Shown here: positions 31,420 to 41,599 of the stretch, in pieces
How positions within the stretch are numbered: the first letter of the stretch is position 1
Layout: every line of letters starts with the position of its first letter
NCBI GenBank assembly: GCA_036346375.1
Contig: CM070503.1
Location: forward strand, 992,001-1,056,000
Direction of reading: 5' to 3'
DNA: 64,000 nt
From: Guadua angustifolia
Lineage: Eukaryota > Streptophyta > Magnoliopsida > Poales > Poaceae
The notes under the pieces: generated by a model
Told to the model about the DNA's origin: nothing
Databases searched by the model: none
The model's input: the letters and a program-made list of their open reading frames with translations, nothing else
Made by a program: the position numbers and the translations under genes

Positions 31420-33023
31420 CTAGCGATAACAGCACGCGCGCTACGCTGTGCTGTTCTGTAGAGCTGATATGATCCGTCGGTAGATCCATAGGAGTCGTAT
31501 TTTCGGTTTTTATATTTATTTTAAAAAATAGGTGTTAGCTATAAACCTTGAAGGAATCTACGTTTTTTTAGAAAACTGCGGTTACAACCCGTCGTCTGAT
31601 AAAATTTGTCGAATTTTCAATTTTCTCTTTTTTTAAATAAAATGGGTCGGTAGAACTCGCTGGCGAATCCAAGGGATATTACAAACTTTCGATGAATCCA
31701 CATTTAATCTACGGGTTACTATAAACCTTCAACGAATTTGTGTTTTTTTTAGAAAACCGTAGTTGTTTTTTTACGATTTCGATATTTGATCGCTTCTTTG
31801 TTTTTGTGTTTGTTAAAAAAGCAGTCGTTAGGACCACGGCGCGAATCTATGGGTCGCTATAAACCTCTGACGAATCTCGTTTTTTAAAAAACCCCATGGT
31901 TATGACCCGTTGGCAAATCTATAAGTTGTTATAAACTCTCGACGAATCCGTGTTTTTTTTGCCGATGCGTGTTTTATTTAGAAAATTACGGTTGAATTCG
32001 CGTTTTTTTCTGTGTTTGTTAAAAAAATGGGTCGTTAGGATCCACTGGCGAATCTACGGGTCGCTATAAATTTTTGGACGAATCTACTTTTTTTTAAAAA
32101 AACCCACGGTTATGATCCGTTGGTAAATGCACAAGTTCTTATAAACCTTCGACGAATACGTGTTTTTTTGTCGATGCGTGTTTTATTTAGAAAATTGCGG
32201 TTAAATCTGTGTTTTTTTGTTTTTTTTAAAGAAAAGTGCGGACGTTTTTTTTATGTATTTCCTTTTTTAAAAGGTTGCTCGGATCCGCGGGCGAATCCAT
32301 GGACCGCTATAAACCTTCGACAAATCTGGTTTTTTTCGTTTCTTGGTTTTTTGTGTTTGTTAAAAAAAATGGGTCGTTTGCTCGGATCCGCGGGCGAATC
32401 CATGGACCGCTATAAACCTTCGACAAATCTGGTTTTTTTCGTTTCTTGGTTTTTTGTGTTTGTTAAAAAAAATGGGTCGTTAGGGCCCGCCGGCGAATCT
32501 ATGGGTCGCTATAAATCTTCGGACGAATCAGATTTTAAAAAAAAACCCATGTTATGACCCGTTGGCAAATCCATAAGTTGCTATAAACCTTCGACGAATC
32601 TGTGTTTTTTTGGTGGCGAAAACATTTTTTTCGGGTTTTTTGGGTGAAGAGAATATTTTTTCCGGGTTTTTTTTGTGGCGAAAATATTTTTTCCAGGGAA
32701 AATGGAGAAAGGACCTGAACGTAAGAAGCAGGGACCTAGTTGTTATTTTTTTGGACCTGTTCGCTATCCTAAAAATTAGAAAAGGGCTTGTTTGCGATTT
32801 GAATTTAATGGAAGGTTTTTTCGTAAAATACCGCGTCAGGGACCTAAACGTGATTAAGAAAAAAATCTTTCCCTCACAAGAAATCACGAAGGACTTATTC
32901 GTAATTCGGAAGGGCCTATCCGTAATTTCGAAGAAATAGAGGGGTTTTTTTGCAAAATGGCTTGAAGGACAGCTGGCATGCCTGGTTGATCGGCATTGTC
33001 TAGCGCTATAAAGGATGGAATCA
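31420..33023 (-). mobile_element. Helitron-like non-autonomous element 2, opposite orientation
   Basis: Read on the minus strand, it begins near 33023 with GATTCCAT after an A. It ends CTAG (31423-31420) before a T, with a hairpin of two 8-bp arms (AACAGCAC, 31428-31435; GTGCTGTT, 31448-31455) shortly before the end. Its 5' 330 bases match the 5' part of element 1 in inverse orientation (TTTTGCAAAAAAACC, CGAAATTACGGATAGG). The first two bases are TG rather than TC, so the exact 5' limit is less certain. No coding capacity. Confidence 0.65.
31500..32610. repeat. Degenerate 100-130 bp tandem repeats inside Helitron-like element 2
   Basis: Repeated modules contain GGGTCGCTATAAACCTTCGA and CGAATC, separated by T-rich runs. 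Two units are near-identical neighbours: 32275-32377 and 32378-32480, period 103 bp. Confidence 0.8.
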
Positions 33024-33188
33024 TTAATTCCGATCAATAATGAACGTACCTGGCTAGCTAGCCTTAGTTAATTGATCCTAATCATGCATCATCCCGCGCG
33101 CGTATCCGATCCATCCGTGTTTCCAACTCCAACTCCATGCATCAATCGTCTCTCTCTATATATATACACACACACACACGATCCATCC

Positions 33189-34597
33189 TAGAGGTGGACA
33201 AATTTTAACCGAAACCGAACCGAACCGAATTAACCAAAAAACTCGGTTTATTTGGTTTTCGCTTTTCGGTTTGGTTTTGATTTTGCCTTTGTTCGGGTTT
33301 CGGTTTTCGGTTCGGTTTTGAATTTTTGGAAACCGAATAAATCAGTATCGAAGAACCACTGTTAGTTCGGAGGAATCCGATCGGCGATGCTCCATTCCCC
33401 ATGAGGCCATGACCCATCCAAATTTCGCTCGCCCATCCAATTCCCATCGTCGGCAATCATTCTCATTCCATTCCCCATTTCCTCCCCAATTCCATTCCCC
33501 ATTCGGTTCGTCCGGTCGAGGAAGAGCAAGTGGAGCATTGGAGCGTGTCCGGGAGACTTATCATGGGAGATCGGCAAGTGGCCAAGGAGGCTGAGCCAGC
33601 TGGTGGTGCAATGACCGAGTCGGCAGTGGCAACGCAGAAGACCCGAGGGCATCGACATTGGGGAAGAACCGGAGACCAGTAGATCCAAGCAACACGAAGA
33701 GGAGCATAGGCGGCAGTGTCACCCGAGGCTCGAGCTGCAACCGAGTTGTTAGATTTGCCGCCAGCAGTCGTCGCCACTATTCCCCATGGCCCGAGCCCGC
33801 CATGCCGCTCCACGCCGTCTCCCTTGAGGCAGCGACCTCTCCTCTGCCAGCAATGTCCAGGTCAACTCCTCCTTCCTCCGTGACTCCTCATTCCCCACTC
33901 TAACCAAGTCCCGAATCGACGCTCCTTTCGTGCTCTCTCATCTCTATCTCTCTCTCATGGAAGGTGAGGAAGGAGGAGGATGAACCACCAGCCATGGGGA
34001 AGGAGGATGACCCCGACCTCCTCAAGACCTCAACCAAGGCCCAAGCCGCTCAGCCGCTAGCCTGGATTGGTAGGTAGCTTTGTTTCTATATCTGGGTGGG
34101 GTTTCTTGAAAAAATCAGGATTGAGGCAAATTGTTTTTTCTGCCTATGGACTGGGGTGCTTGTTTCTCCTATAATTTCTTTATTCACGGCGATATTTGCG
34201 ATTAAGAGGTGGGATGCATGCTCAAATTCTTGGTCAATTGTTTGGGCTGGCCCATGACCTCGCCGCCATTCCATGCTCCTCGTCCAGGGAGTTTCAAACT
34301 TTCAATCAAGGACTGGCTTCTTGGTCATCTTGGATGCTAAATTCTTGACCTGATAGATGATGTTGCCACTGATGCTAGGGCTGTTTGCTTGTCTTCCTCG
34401 TCGATTTGTGCCTTCTCCCAGACTCCCAGTGACTCAAATGAAATTCGGTTTACCGAAAAACCGAATTAATCGAACCGAACTTGTTCGGTTAATTCGGTCC
34501 AGTTTTAGAATTTGTTCAGTTCGGTTCACAGTTCCTAAAAACTAAAAAGTTTTTAAACCGAATAAACCGAACCGAAAAAACCGATTGCCCACCCCTA
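33189..34597. mobile_element. hAT-like non-autonomous transposon
   Basis: The perfect 8-bp duplication ATCCATCC (33181-33188 and 34598-34605) flanks inverted ends TAGAGGTGGACAA and (reverse complement) TAGGGGTGGGCAA. Both subterminal regions are packed with ACCGAA/TTCGGT words, typical of hAT transposase binding arrays. The interior is GC-rich with several open frames but no transposase was recognised. Confidence 0.87.
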
Positions 34598-34772
34598 ATC
34601 CATCCATGCATGCATACATGGCTACATGCTTGCTTGGTTCCTAGCTACTATATACTTACTATCTAATGGGCCAAACAATAGGTCCCACGAAGGGGGAAAA
34701 CAACAATTCATCAAACTACTCTCTCCGGACAATGTTGAAAATGATACTATAATGAGTGCCATGTATTACAGC

Positions 34773-35466
34773 TAAAGATGAAAATAGATCGGATAGTTTC
34801 TGACCAATCCAGATAAATTTCGGATATGGATTCTATCGTATCGAATATTTGTCAGATAGTGTCGGATCGGATGCGGATACGGATATTTTTTGTCGAATAT
34901 GGATCCGGATAATCTAGATATTTATGGGCTCGATATTTGGATATGCAGGTGGGCTGGGCCAAGACTACTCTTTTGGCCCACAAAGGTTTCTGGATTTCAA
35001 AATTGTTTTCTAATTTAATTAATCTATAAATCAAATTTCAATTATTAAAATTAGGAAACCAACTTCAAAAATTATGAAATTTTTAAAACACTACTATCTC
35101 TAATAAGAAAATATTTTAAATAATTAGCTAAAAATGCATAACAACTCATAAATACATAATTTTTATTTTAAACATAATTCAATAAAAATACAAATCTTGG
35201 ATTATTATATGTTCTTCATGAGTGTTTAGAGTAACTAAACTAGTTATGTTTTTTTTCATGTTGTGTGTATAATTTAGAGTGTTTTCATGTTCTCCGATAA
35301 ATACCCATGACCATATTTATTTCGATTTGTATTGCTCAGAACCATATTTGATATTATTTGTATCTCAGATCGGGTTATCCATATTCATATCCCTATCTAA
35401 GAAAAAAATGTGAAAAAAATATGACAGAGCCATTATCCATCTATATCTAATCCGTTTTCATTTCTA
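34773..35466. mobile_element. hAT-like element with ATCCGA subterminal words
   Basis: Ends TAAAGATGAAAATAGATCGG and (reverse complement) TAGAAATGAAAACGG face each other. The flanks ATTACAGC and CCTACAGC match at six of eight bases. Subterminal GGATATGG/CGGATA words fill the first 200 bases. Non-coding. Confidence 0.6.
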
Positions 35467-35658
35467 CCTACAGCAAATGGCCATACTTTTTGCGGTATAT
35501 TTCATCGAATACATAGATTTTCAAGTTCCACAGTAAATACTACATAATTACGGTGTCATATAGTTAATTTTGCCTAATTCATTCATTCATACCCAATCCT
35601 TCACTGTCATGCCGTCCTAAGCTAACTTCCATGAATCATATTAGGGTAAAAATTGTAA

Positions 35659-35786
35659 AAATGCCACCCCTAACGTTACCCCTCGTTAAAATGCCACTCT
35701 TCTCTCATTGACATGTGGGACTTTCTGTGTCTATGACAATGGGCCCGAGTGGCATTTTAGGAGGGACAATGTTAGGGGTGACATTT
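35659..35786. mobile_element. Small foldback MITE
   Basis: A left arm AAATGCCACCCCTAACGTTA continuing to GCCACTC pairs with the right arm GAGTGGCATTTTAGGAGGG through GGGGTGACATTT, about 40 bases each. A clear target duplication was not found. Confidence 0.65.
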
Positions 35787-35927
35787 ATTAGGCCAGCCAG
35801 AGCTCAATACCAAAAACTGGTTTTTTCCTTACAGAAAAGGTAATACTGACGGCTCCACACCATAGGCCTCAATTGCCGTCGACATCACGACTAATAGACT
35901 ATGCCGATTGTTAGGACATACTGTTAG

Positions 35928-36110
35928 GAAGTGCTCGGCGACCATACTAGGGTTGAACGAGCCGAGCGAGCCTGCCTCGGCTCGGCTCGGTGTGGCTCGG
36001 TCTAATGGCGAGCTGAGCCAGGCTCGGCTCGGCTCTGAGACGAGCCTAAAAACCGGCTCGGCTCGGCTCGAGGTCGGCTCGCCGAGCCAAGGCATGCTCT
36101 GAGCTCCTCC
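35928..36110. repeat. GGCTCG-rich array, probably one end of a hAT-like element
   Basis: TAGGGTTGAACGAGCCGAGC at about 35939 resembles a hAT terminus, followed by many GGCTCG/CGAGCC words in both orientations. The opposite terminus was not found. Confidence 0.5.
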
Positions 36111-37490
36111 GAGTTAGTGAGTTTATATACACTTGCTCAACATCAAACAAAGAACAACAAACAAGACAGCGCTACTAAAAATCCGGCTAATGACCAAAGT
36201 AGAAAGAATGAAACACAAAAGTCTGCGACACTCTCTACTCGATGGAAGACCAATATTCAGTCTATTATCTATAGATAGAAGCGCATGACTACACATGCAA
36301 ATAGTGTACAAAAACAAATCAAAGCAATATATGCAGATTATACGTCGAAAAAAAATATGTAGGAATGCATGACTTTTCACCTATCAACTTTCTCGAATTA
36401 AACAGATGTGTCCAAATGATTTCATATTTAGGGAAATTTGAAGATCACACATGCTACATTGCTCTACATTTAGCAAAAACAAAATCATTTACGAAACATG
36501 TAAGCACCGCTTATGAGGCGATTAAACAATTAGTGCCGCATACTAGCAACCAAAACGAAATTTAGCTCAAAAGCACTCAAGCGGAAGGCGCTCGGAGGGC
36601 GCGAGAGAGTCGAGGTCTCGAGGGACTGACGACGGGGTAGGTGATCACGCATGGACGAGAGCGGCGAGAGGAGGAGGAAGAGCAAAGAAGAAGTCGGCCA
36701 TGGAGAGGCGGAAGCAGATCTACTGTCTGCGGCCAAGGCGAGACCCTTGAGCGCTTGGATCGATGGATGAGGGGAGGAGAGGAGGCGCTTACGATCCGAC
36801 AATCGGCGAGGCAGGCGACTCAATCCGGCATTCGGCGATCCGGCGAGGAGCAGGAGGCGACGATTGCTTGCAAGGCCTCTCAAGACGGGATGGGAGAAGG
36901 CCAGCAGACGGCTTGCTCGGGTGCTCGGGCTGTGAGAGGAATGAGGACTGAGGTCCGAGGGACTGAGGAGAACCGATGAGGATTGGGAGAATAAGAGCCT
37001 TTCGTGGAAGCTATACTATAAGTTACAGTTAACTAATATATACACATACTATTTCAAGTATGTATTATCGATAATTTATATATAATAAACTATATTTAAA
37101 TTTATAGTATATGTTATGGTTGTTATATATTAGTCGTACAATATGTAACAGGAAAAATCTATGTAATCATGTAAATTTGAAACCCTGGTACTTGTGACTG
37201 AACCCTCGCGCGCTAGCTTGTTGTCCACGTGGCTGGGCCAGATTACTCCTTGGGTCTACGGCAGCCATGGCAATTTAATTTGGGCTCCAATTAAAATTAG
37301 AGCCCAGCAAGGAAATGAAGAAGGGAGACTATTGTGACCTTCAAAAAGAAAACAGGACCAAAATTTATGACTGCCCAAATATGATTCACCAAAATCCAGC
37401 CAGCCCATCTATGCATGGTATATATATGCGTGTATGTATGTATGTATGTATACATGTATTATGTTATGTATGTACTCCAGGAGAGAGGAA
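36111..37490. other. Likely transposon interior and intergenic DNA
   Basis: The stretch at 36570-36980 is GC-rich and purine-rich with overlapping open frames on both strands, none with a recognisable domain. It may be the interior of the GGCTCG-type element. The rest is AT-rich and empty. Confidence 0.4.
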
Positions 37491-37494
37491 TGCA

Positions 37495-37960
37495 TTACAC
37501 GGTTTGTATGGTTGGACTAGCTAGCTCTAGTTATGACGTCTGTACGCGTGGTGTCTTTTGCATTCTGCACTTGTAGAAAGAAAGAAGGAAAGAAAGAAAT
37601 GTGGTGGCCTTGGAAGCTCAGTATCCAGTGCTCTGCTCACAGTGCAAATTACTCATGTTTTGACACTTCTAGCTGACATCTCAAACCTTAATTTCCACTG
37701 CCGTTTCTCTCCAATCCAATCCAATCCCACTAAATCGATCTCCACTCCAACTAGTCATGCTATATTATATGCTGCTACCTCCCTCCTCGATCCCTCGATT
37801 CACAGGCCAGCTAGGTTTACCAATAACCAAACAAACAATTTCACGTCCTGATGATTAGGCATCCAGGTATTCCATCAGAGAGAGAGAAAAAAAAGAGAAA
37901 TCCAACGAACATCAGCTTGATTTTTAGACAGCGTTTTGGGTTCTGAACCCGCACAACTTA
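37495..37960. repeat. Segmental duplication, intact copy
   Basis: The left part (to about 37705) recurs at 47970-48130. The right part (from about 37728, CTAAATCGATCTCCACTCCA) recurs at 61830-62062. Order and orientation are conserved. No gene was recognised in it. Confidence 0.85.
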
Positions 37961-38790
37961 TTAACTAATGAAAATCTGCTGGTTTGAAAATCACCTCAAA
38001 TGAGAAATACGCTTTTAATTGATGAAGGCACACTTTTGGACTGGGCTTCACACTTTCGCTGACTGGCTATTGGTCCCCACACGACAGTGTTGGCTTGGCT
38101 AAGAGAATGACCCTAGGTCCCCACAGCTCAGGCTCACAGAACAGGGGAGGCAGCTAGGGCATGGCGCCGACGGCGGAGGAGCAGCGCGGCAGGCCAACCG
38201 GTGGCGTGAGGAGCAAGAGGGAGCTGCAGCTGCAGCTCTTCTGGGGAAGCTTTTGGTTACGGCCGACAGTGGCCAGAGGTGACTGCCACCGAGGTCCAGC
38301 TACGACTCCCAAGGCCAATTGGTGGAGAAAAGAAAGGGAGAGGTTTGATCCCAAATTCTTGTGGGGATTAGCATCAATAGGACTAGAGCATTCTATTTTT
38401 ACCTATGCCCGTGGCAAAGATTGATCGTTGTAGCCCACCACCATGCGGCGGCTTTTGGAACAAAAGTGAGCAGTGGTGATGAGTTCTTGCTGTTGTGAGC
38501 TGAAATCGGGCAATGCGGTGAGTTCAGGGCTCTACCAGGAGGGTTCGGTATTACTATAGCCAAAGGGTTTTAAGACTTGAGTACTTTACTGGCTTGCCAT
38601 GGCGGCGAGGAATCAGTGGCGGGTATGGTCGAGGCATGGCGAAGAGGTGCATTGACGCCAGAAAGAATGGGGCGTAGAGTATGGCGCAGCGCCGGTCGGT
38701 TGAGAATGGTGAAGATTCAGAGATGCCGACGTGCAGCATTGAAGAGGCATGGTATGAGCGGGACGGGACAGCGATTCGCGAAGACAGCCA
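37961..38790. other. Intergenic DNA, no confident gene
   Basis: An ATG frame at 38161-38424 (87 codons, Arg-rich) lacks any known domain and is probably chance. Confidence 0.4.
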
Positions 38791-38795
38791 TTTGG

Positions 38796-38990
38796 CTGGG
38801 AGGATATCCAGATATTCGAAGAAATAAAATTGAATATATCCAAAAAAATATTCAAAATATTCCGATCCGACGGATAATTATCTACCGAATCCGAAAAAAA
38901 GTATCCGAAACCGAAAAAATTATCTGAATCCGATCCGAACACATTCGGTCGGTCGGTCGGAAAATATCCAATCCGATTGCACCCCTAGCC
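38796..38990. mobile_element. hAT-like terminal fragment
   Basis: Dense ATCCGATCCGA and GATATCC words end in GATTGCACCCCTA, like the right ends of the neighbouring hAT-like elements. Its left end is not identified. Confidence 0.5.
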
Positions 38991-38994
38991 ACCA

Positions 38995-39480
38995 CTCCTC
39001 CGCCTACGCCGTTGTCGCTTCCTCCGCCTCCACTGCCAAATTTCTCACTTCCTGGCCCTTCGTTTGAGACTCCTCCACCCGATGACCACCACCCGCCCGA
39101 TGACCCTCCACCCTCTGCACAAGCTCCTTCGCCCCGCCTGAGGCCCTCTCGCCACACGCCACGGCTCAAGGTTGCCCTTCGCCGTCTTACGCCAAGTGAA
39201 GGAGCTCGGCGATCGACACATTCGGGAGACATTGCGCCCTTCACCCAAAGCAATCCTCCATTGCCGCCCCACCACACGCTCCTTCGCCCACCGCCGACCC
39301 TAGGCCGTTCGCCACCTTCCTGCCCCGCTATTTGGCAAACAATTAGGAGCATCCTAGGAACAATCAGGGTTCTTGAACGAATAAAACTTCTCAACAAAGA
39401 AATTCTTCATGTAGCCACTTCTCCAAACAGCGAGCTATACTTCAGAATCTGCACAATTAGAAACTGTTTCGAACTGGGCC
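38995..39480 (+). other. Proline-rich open frame of unknown nature
   Basis: A frame beginning before the ATG at 39012 encodes a Pro/Ser/Thr-rich stretch and then a less biased tail (TIRSILGTIRVLERIKLLN), ending at 39486-39488. It could be a captured gene piece or the linker part of a retroelement polyprotein. No family recognised. Confidence 0.3.
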
Positions 39481-39688
39481 ATAGTTAGATTTGCCGTGAA
39501 AAATATTTTCATGATACAATAGTTTTATATTATTTTATGAACATATAAAAAGTAATGTCTAAAATTGCACATCGGTCGAAAACATCTATATATTGTTGAG
39601 CGAAGGGAATAGTAATTTGAGGTTCAGGTAGGCATATATATGCACACACATACGTTGGGGCCGGGGCCAAGCGCAAGTGGTGTGTGAT

Positions 39689-40296
39689 TAGGATGAAAAT
39701 GGATCAGATATCTTTCGCCCGATCCGAGACTGGATCCGGTCGGGACCGGATTTTACTATTCGGTCAGATCTGGGACCGGATCGGATACTTGAATCCAGAT
39801 TCGAGATCGGATCCCGAGCATCTAATGTCTGGTAAATACGGGACGGGATCTAGATATTCGGGTTTTTCCTATTTGGGTATCCAAATTTTTCCTATTCGGA
39901 TATCGGATCGGATATTCGGATTTTTCCTATTTGGATATCAGCAAGGCCCAGTCCATTTTCTTTATATTTTTTCCATGTCTATCCATTTATATTAACAATT
40001 AGTTGGTTCTATTGATTCTCAAGTAGCATATTCTTTCTATGACGTTTGTTGAGTTTGATTGATATATAATTTGTTACTATAGTCATGCACTTATGGTTTT
40101 AATTCAATATATATTACTCTATACATGTGTGCATTATCTGTATATCTTTATCCATTTCCGACCCGAATCCGTCACATATCTGTATCCTAAAAAACTCGAA
40201 TTTGTATCCGTATCCGGTTCCGAATCCGGGAAAAAAATATGGGTTAAGATACGGAAAGAGCAATATCTGCACGTATCCGACCCATTTTCACCCCTA
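39689..40296. mobile_element. hAT-like element with ATCCGA subterminal words
   Basis: Ends TAGGATGAAAATGGATC and (reverse complement) TAGGGGTGAAAATGGGTC lie between TGTGTGAT (39681-39688) and TGCGTGAT (40297-40304), an 8-bp duplication with one mismatch. CGGATCGG and GGATATCGG words fill both sides. The element is 608 bp and non-coding. Confidence 0.8.
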
Positions 40297-40304
40297 TGCG
40301 TGAT

Positions 40305-40855
40305 GGATCTGCATGAACTAGCTTAGACTCTTGATGGATTGCTCTTAAGAGGATCCATCGAATTGCTCCTCATCCTTAGCAACGAATTGAATGCTCTAGG
40401 TATATACACTCGTTTGCTTCATAGATGGTACATTGACAAGGCGAATAAGACCGAACGTCACGTCAATTTTAATGTGAGGTATTAAGAGGGTCATTTCCAC
40501 CATGACAAGAATGGGACATTCTCAGTGAGTTTTGAGGATATGTTCTATTTGTACAGCCTAAAAGCCATCGATATTTTCACTGTATGATCCTAGACGCTGT
40601 GAGTATCGTACCATACAGCATGAGCCTAGGACTGTTATAGGATTTTGTATTATGTTTTTTAATAATTAACACGAGTTACAGGATAATGAGACAGCGAGTT
40701 GTGACGGATCAACACTCAGTTGAGCAAGATGGTGTCTGTGAACATGTCTAGGCTTTAATTGGGGTTTCTTGCCAACTATATCAAGCAGACATTACAGACT
40801 AAGATGAAAAGGACTTCATTCTATTCTCGTACTATGAGGAGTAAGTACTACTTTA
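40305..40855 (+). pseudogene. Possible remnant of a transposon Ulp1-like protease ORF
   Basis: Plus-strand readings include HHDKNGTFSVSFEDMFYLYS (about 40497-40557) and, in another frame after stops, DEKDFILFSYYEE (about 40803-40840). These recall the region around the C48/Ulp1-like peptidase found in plant CACTA and Mutator-type transposons. Stops and frame changes are frequent. The resemblance is from memory and modest. Confidence 0.35.
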
Positions 40856-40859
40856 CCCT

Positions 40860-41170
40860 TTAAGTATTTGTATGCACTTAAACCGTATATAAACTTATTT
40901 TCTTGCACTACATACCATTTAATGAGCAACTATTTCTTGCACCACCAAATAATTTCAATTGGCTCGGTTGATTTTCGATGCAAATCGAACGATTTTCAGT
41001 GAAAACCGATCGATTTTTGAATTTTTTGAATTTTTTTAATTTTTTCAATAAGTTTGATTTCGAAACCCTTTGGCTTTTAATGATTTTTATTCGATTTTTG
41101 TGATAAATCGGTGCCGCTGGATCTTCGATTTTCAAGTTTGACTCGGTTTTGTTAACGCTGCCTGCAAGAG
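40860..41170. other. AT-rich DNA with ATTTTTGAA-type words
   Basis: Repeated CGATTTTTGAATTTTT and AATCGA words suggest transposon subterminal sequence, but ends are not defined. No gene. Confidence 0.4.
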
Positions 41171-41385
41171 CCTTTTTTATGAAGGAAGATTTTACTAATT
41201 TCAAGAACATTACATCGAGGTGATACAAATCCTTAAAACTTCTCCCGGCCTCTGCTTAACAAGAAACACATAGCCCTGAAACAAAAAATAGCACGCACGC
41301 TCTAGTTACTATCAATCCGAAAACTAGACCGCCACCCATGCGCTTGGGAAAAGAAATCCTTGGCCACTTGCACCAACCGTTGCGT

Positions 41386-41599
41386 GAGAAATTTGATTAT
41401 TTGCCCTGAAGTTGATGTGCACTTGCTAAAATATCCAAAGTTGATGTGCCTTTGATTATTTGCCCTGCTATGTGTCTATGATCTGTGGACCCAGGACCCA
41501 CCTGTTATAGACACAAGTAGGACAAATAATCAAAGGTACATCAACTTTGGATATTTTAGCAAGTGCACATCAACTTCAGGGCAAATAATCAAATGCCCC
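41386..41599. mobile_element. Hairpin MITE with 10-bp target duplication
   Basis: ACCGTTGCGT flanks both sides (41376-41385 and 41600-41609). The ends are near-inverted, and almost the whole 214 bp folds back: TTTGATTATTTGCCCTGAAG on the left matches the reverse complement on the right. It interrupts the last coding part of the LINE. The duplication length suggests a MULE-type element. Confidence 0.85.

Noticed and set aside
30550..32985. A single 2.4-kb foldback transposon
   Set aside because: Separate hairpin-CTAG termini inside at 31070 and 31420 fit two Helitron-like elements better, and no target duplication frames the whole.
37433..37470. A CRISPR-like or regulatory repeat from GTATGTAT units
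   Set aside because: It is a simple GTAT microsatellite; there are no spacers and this is a plant genome.
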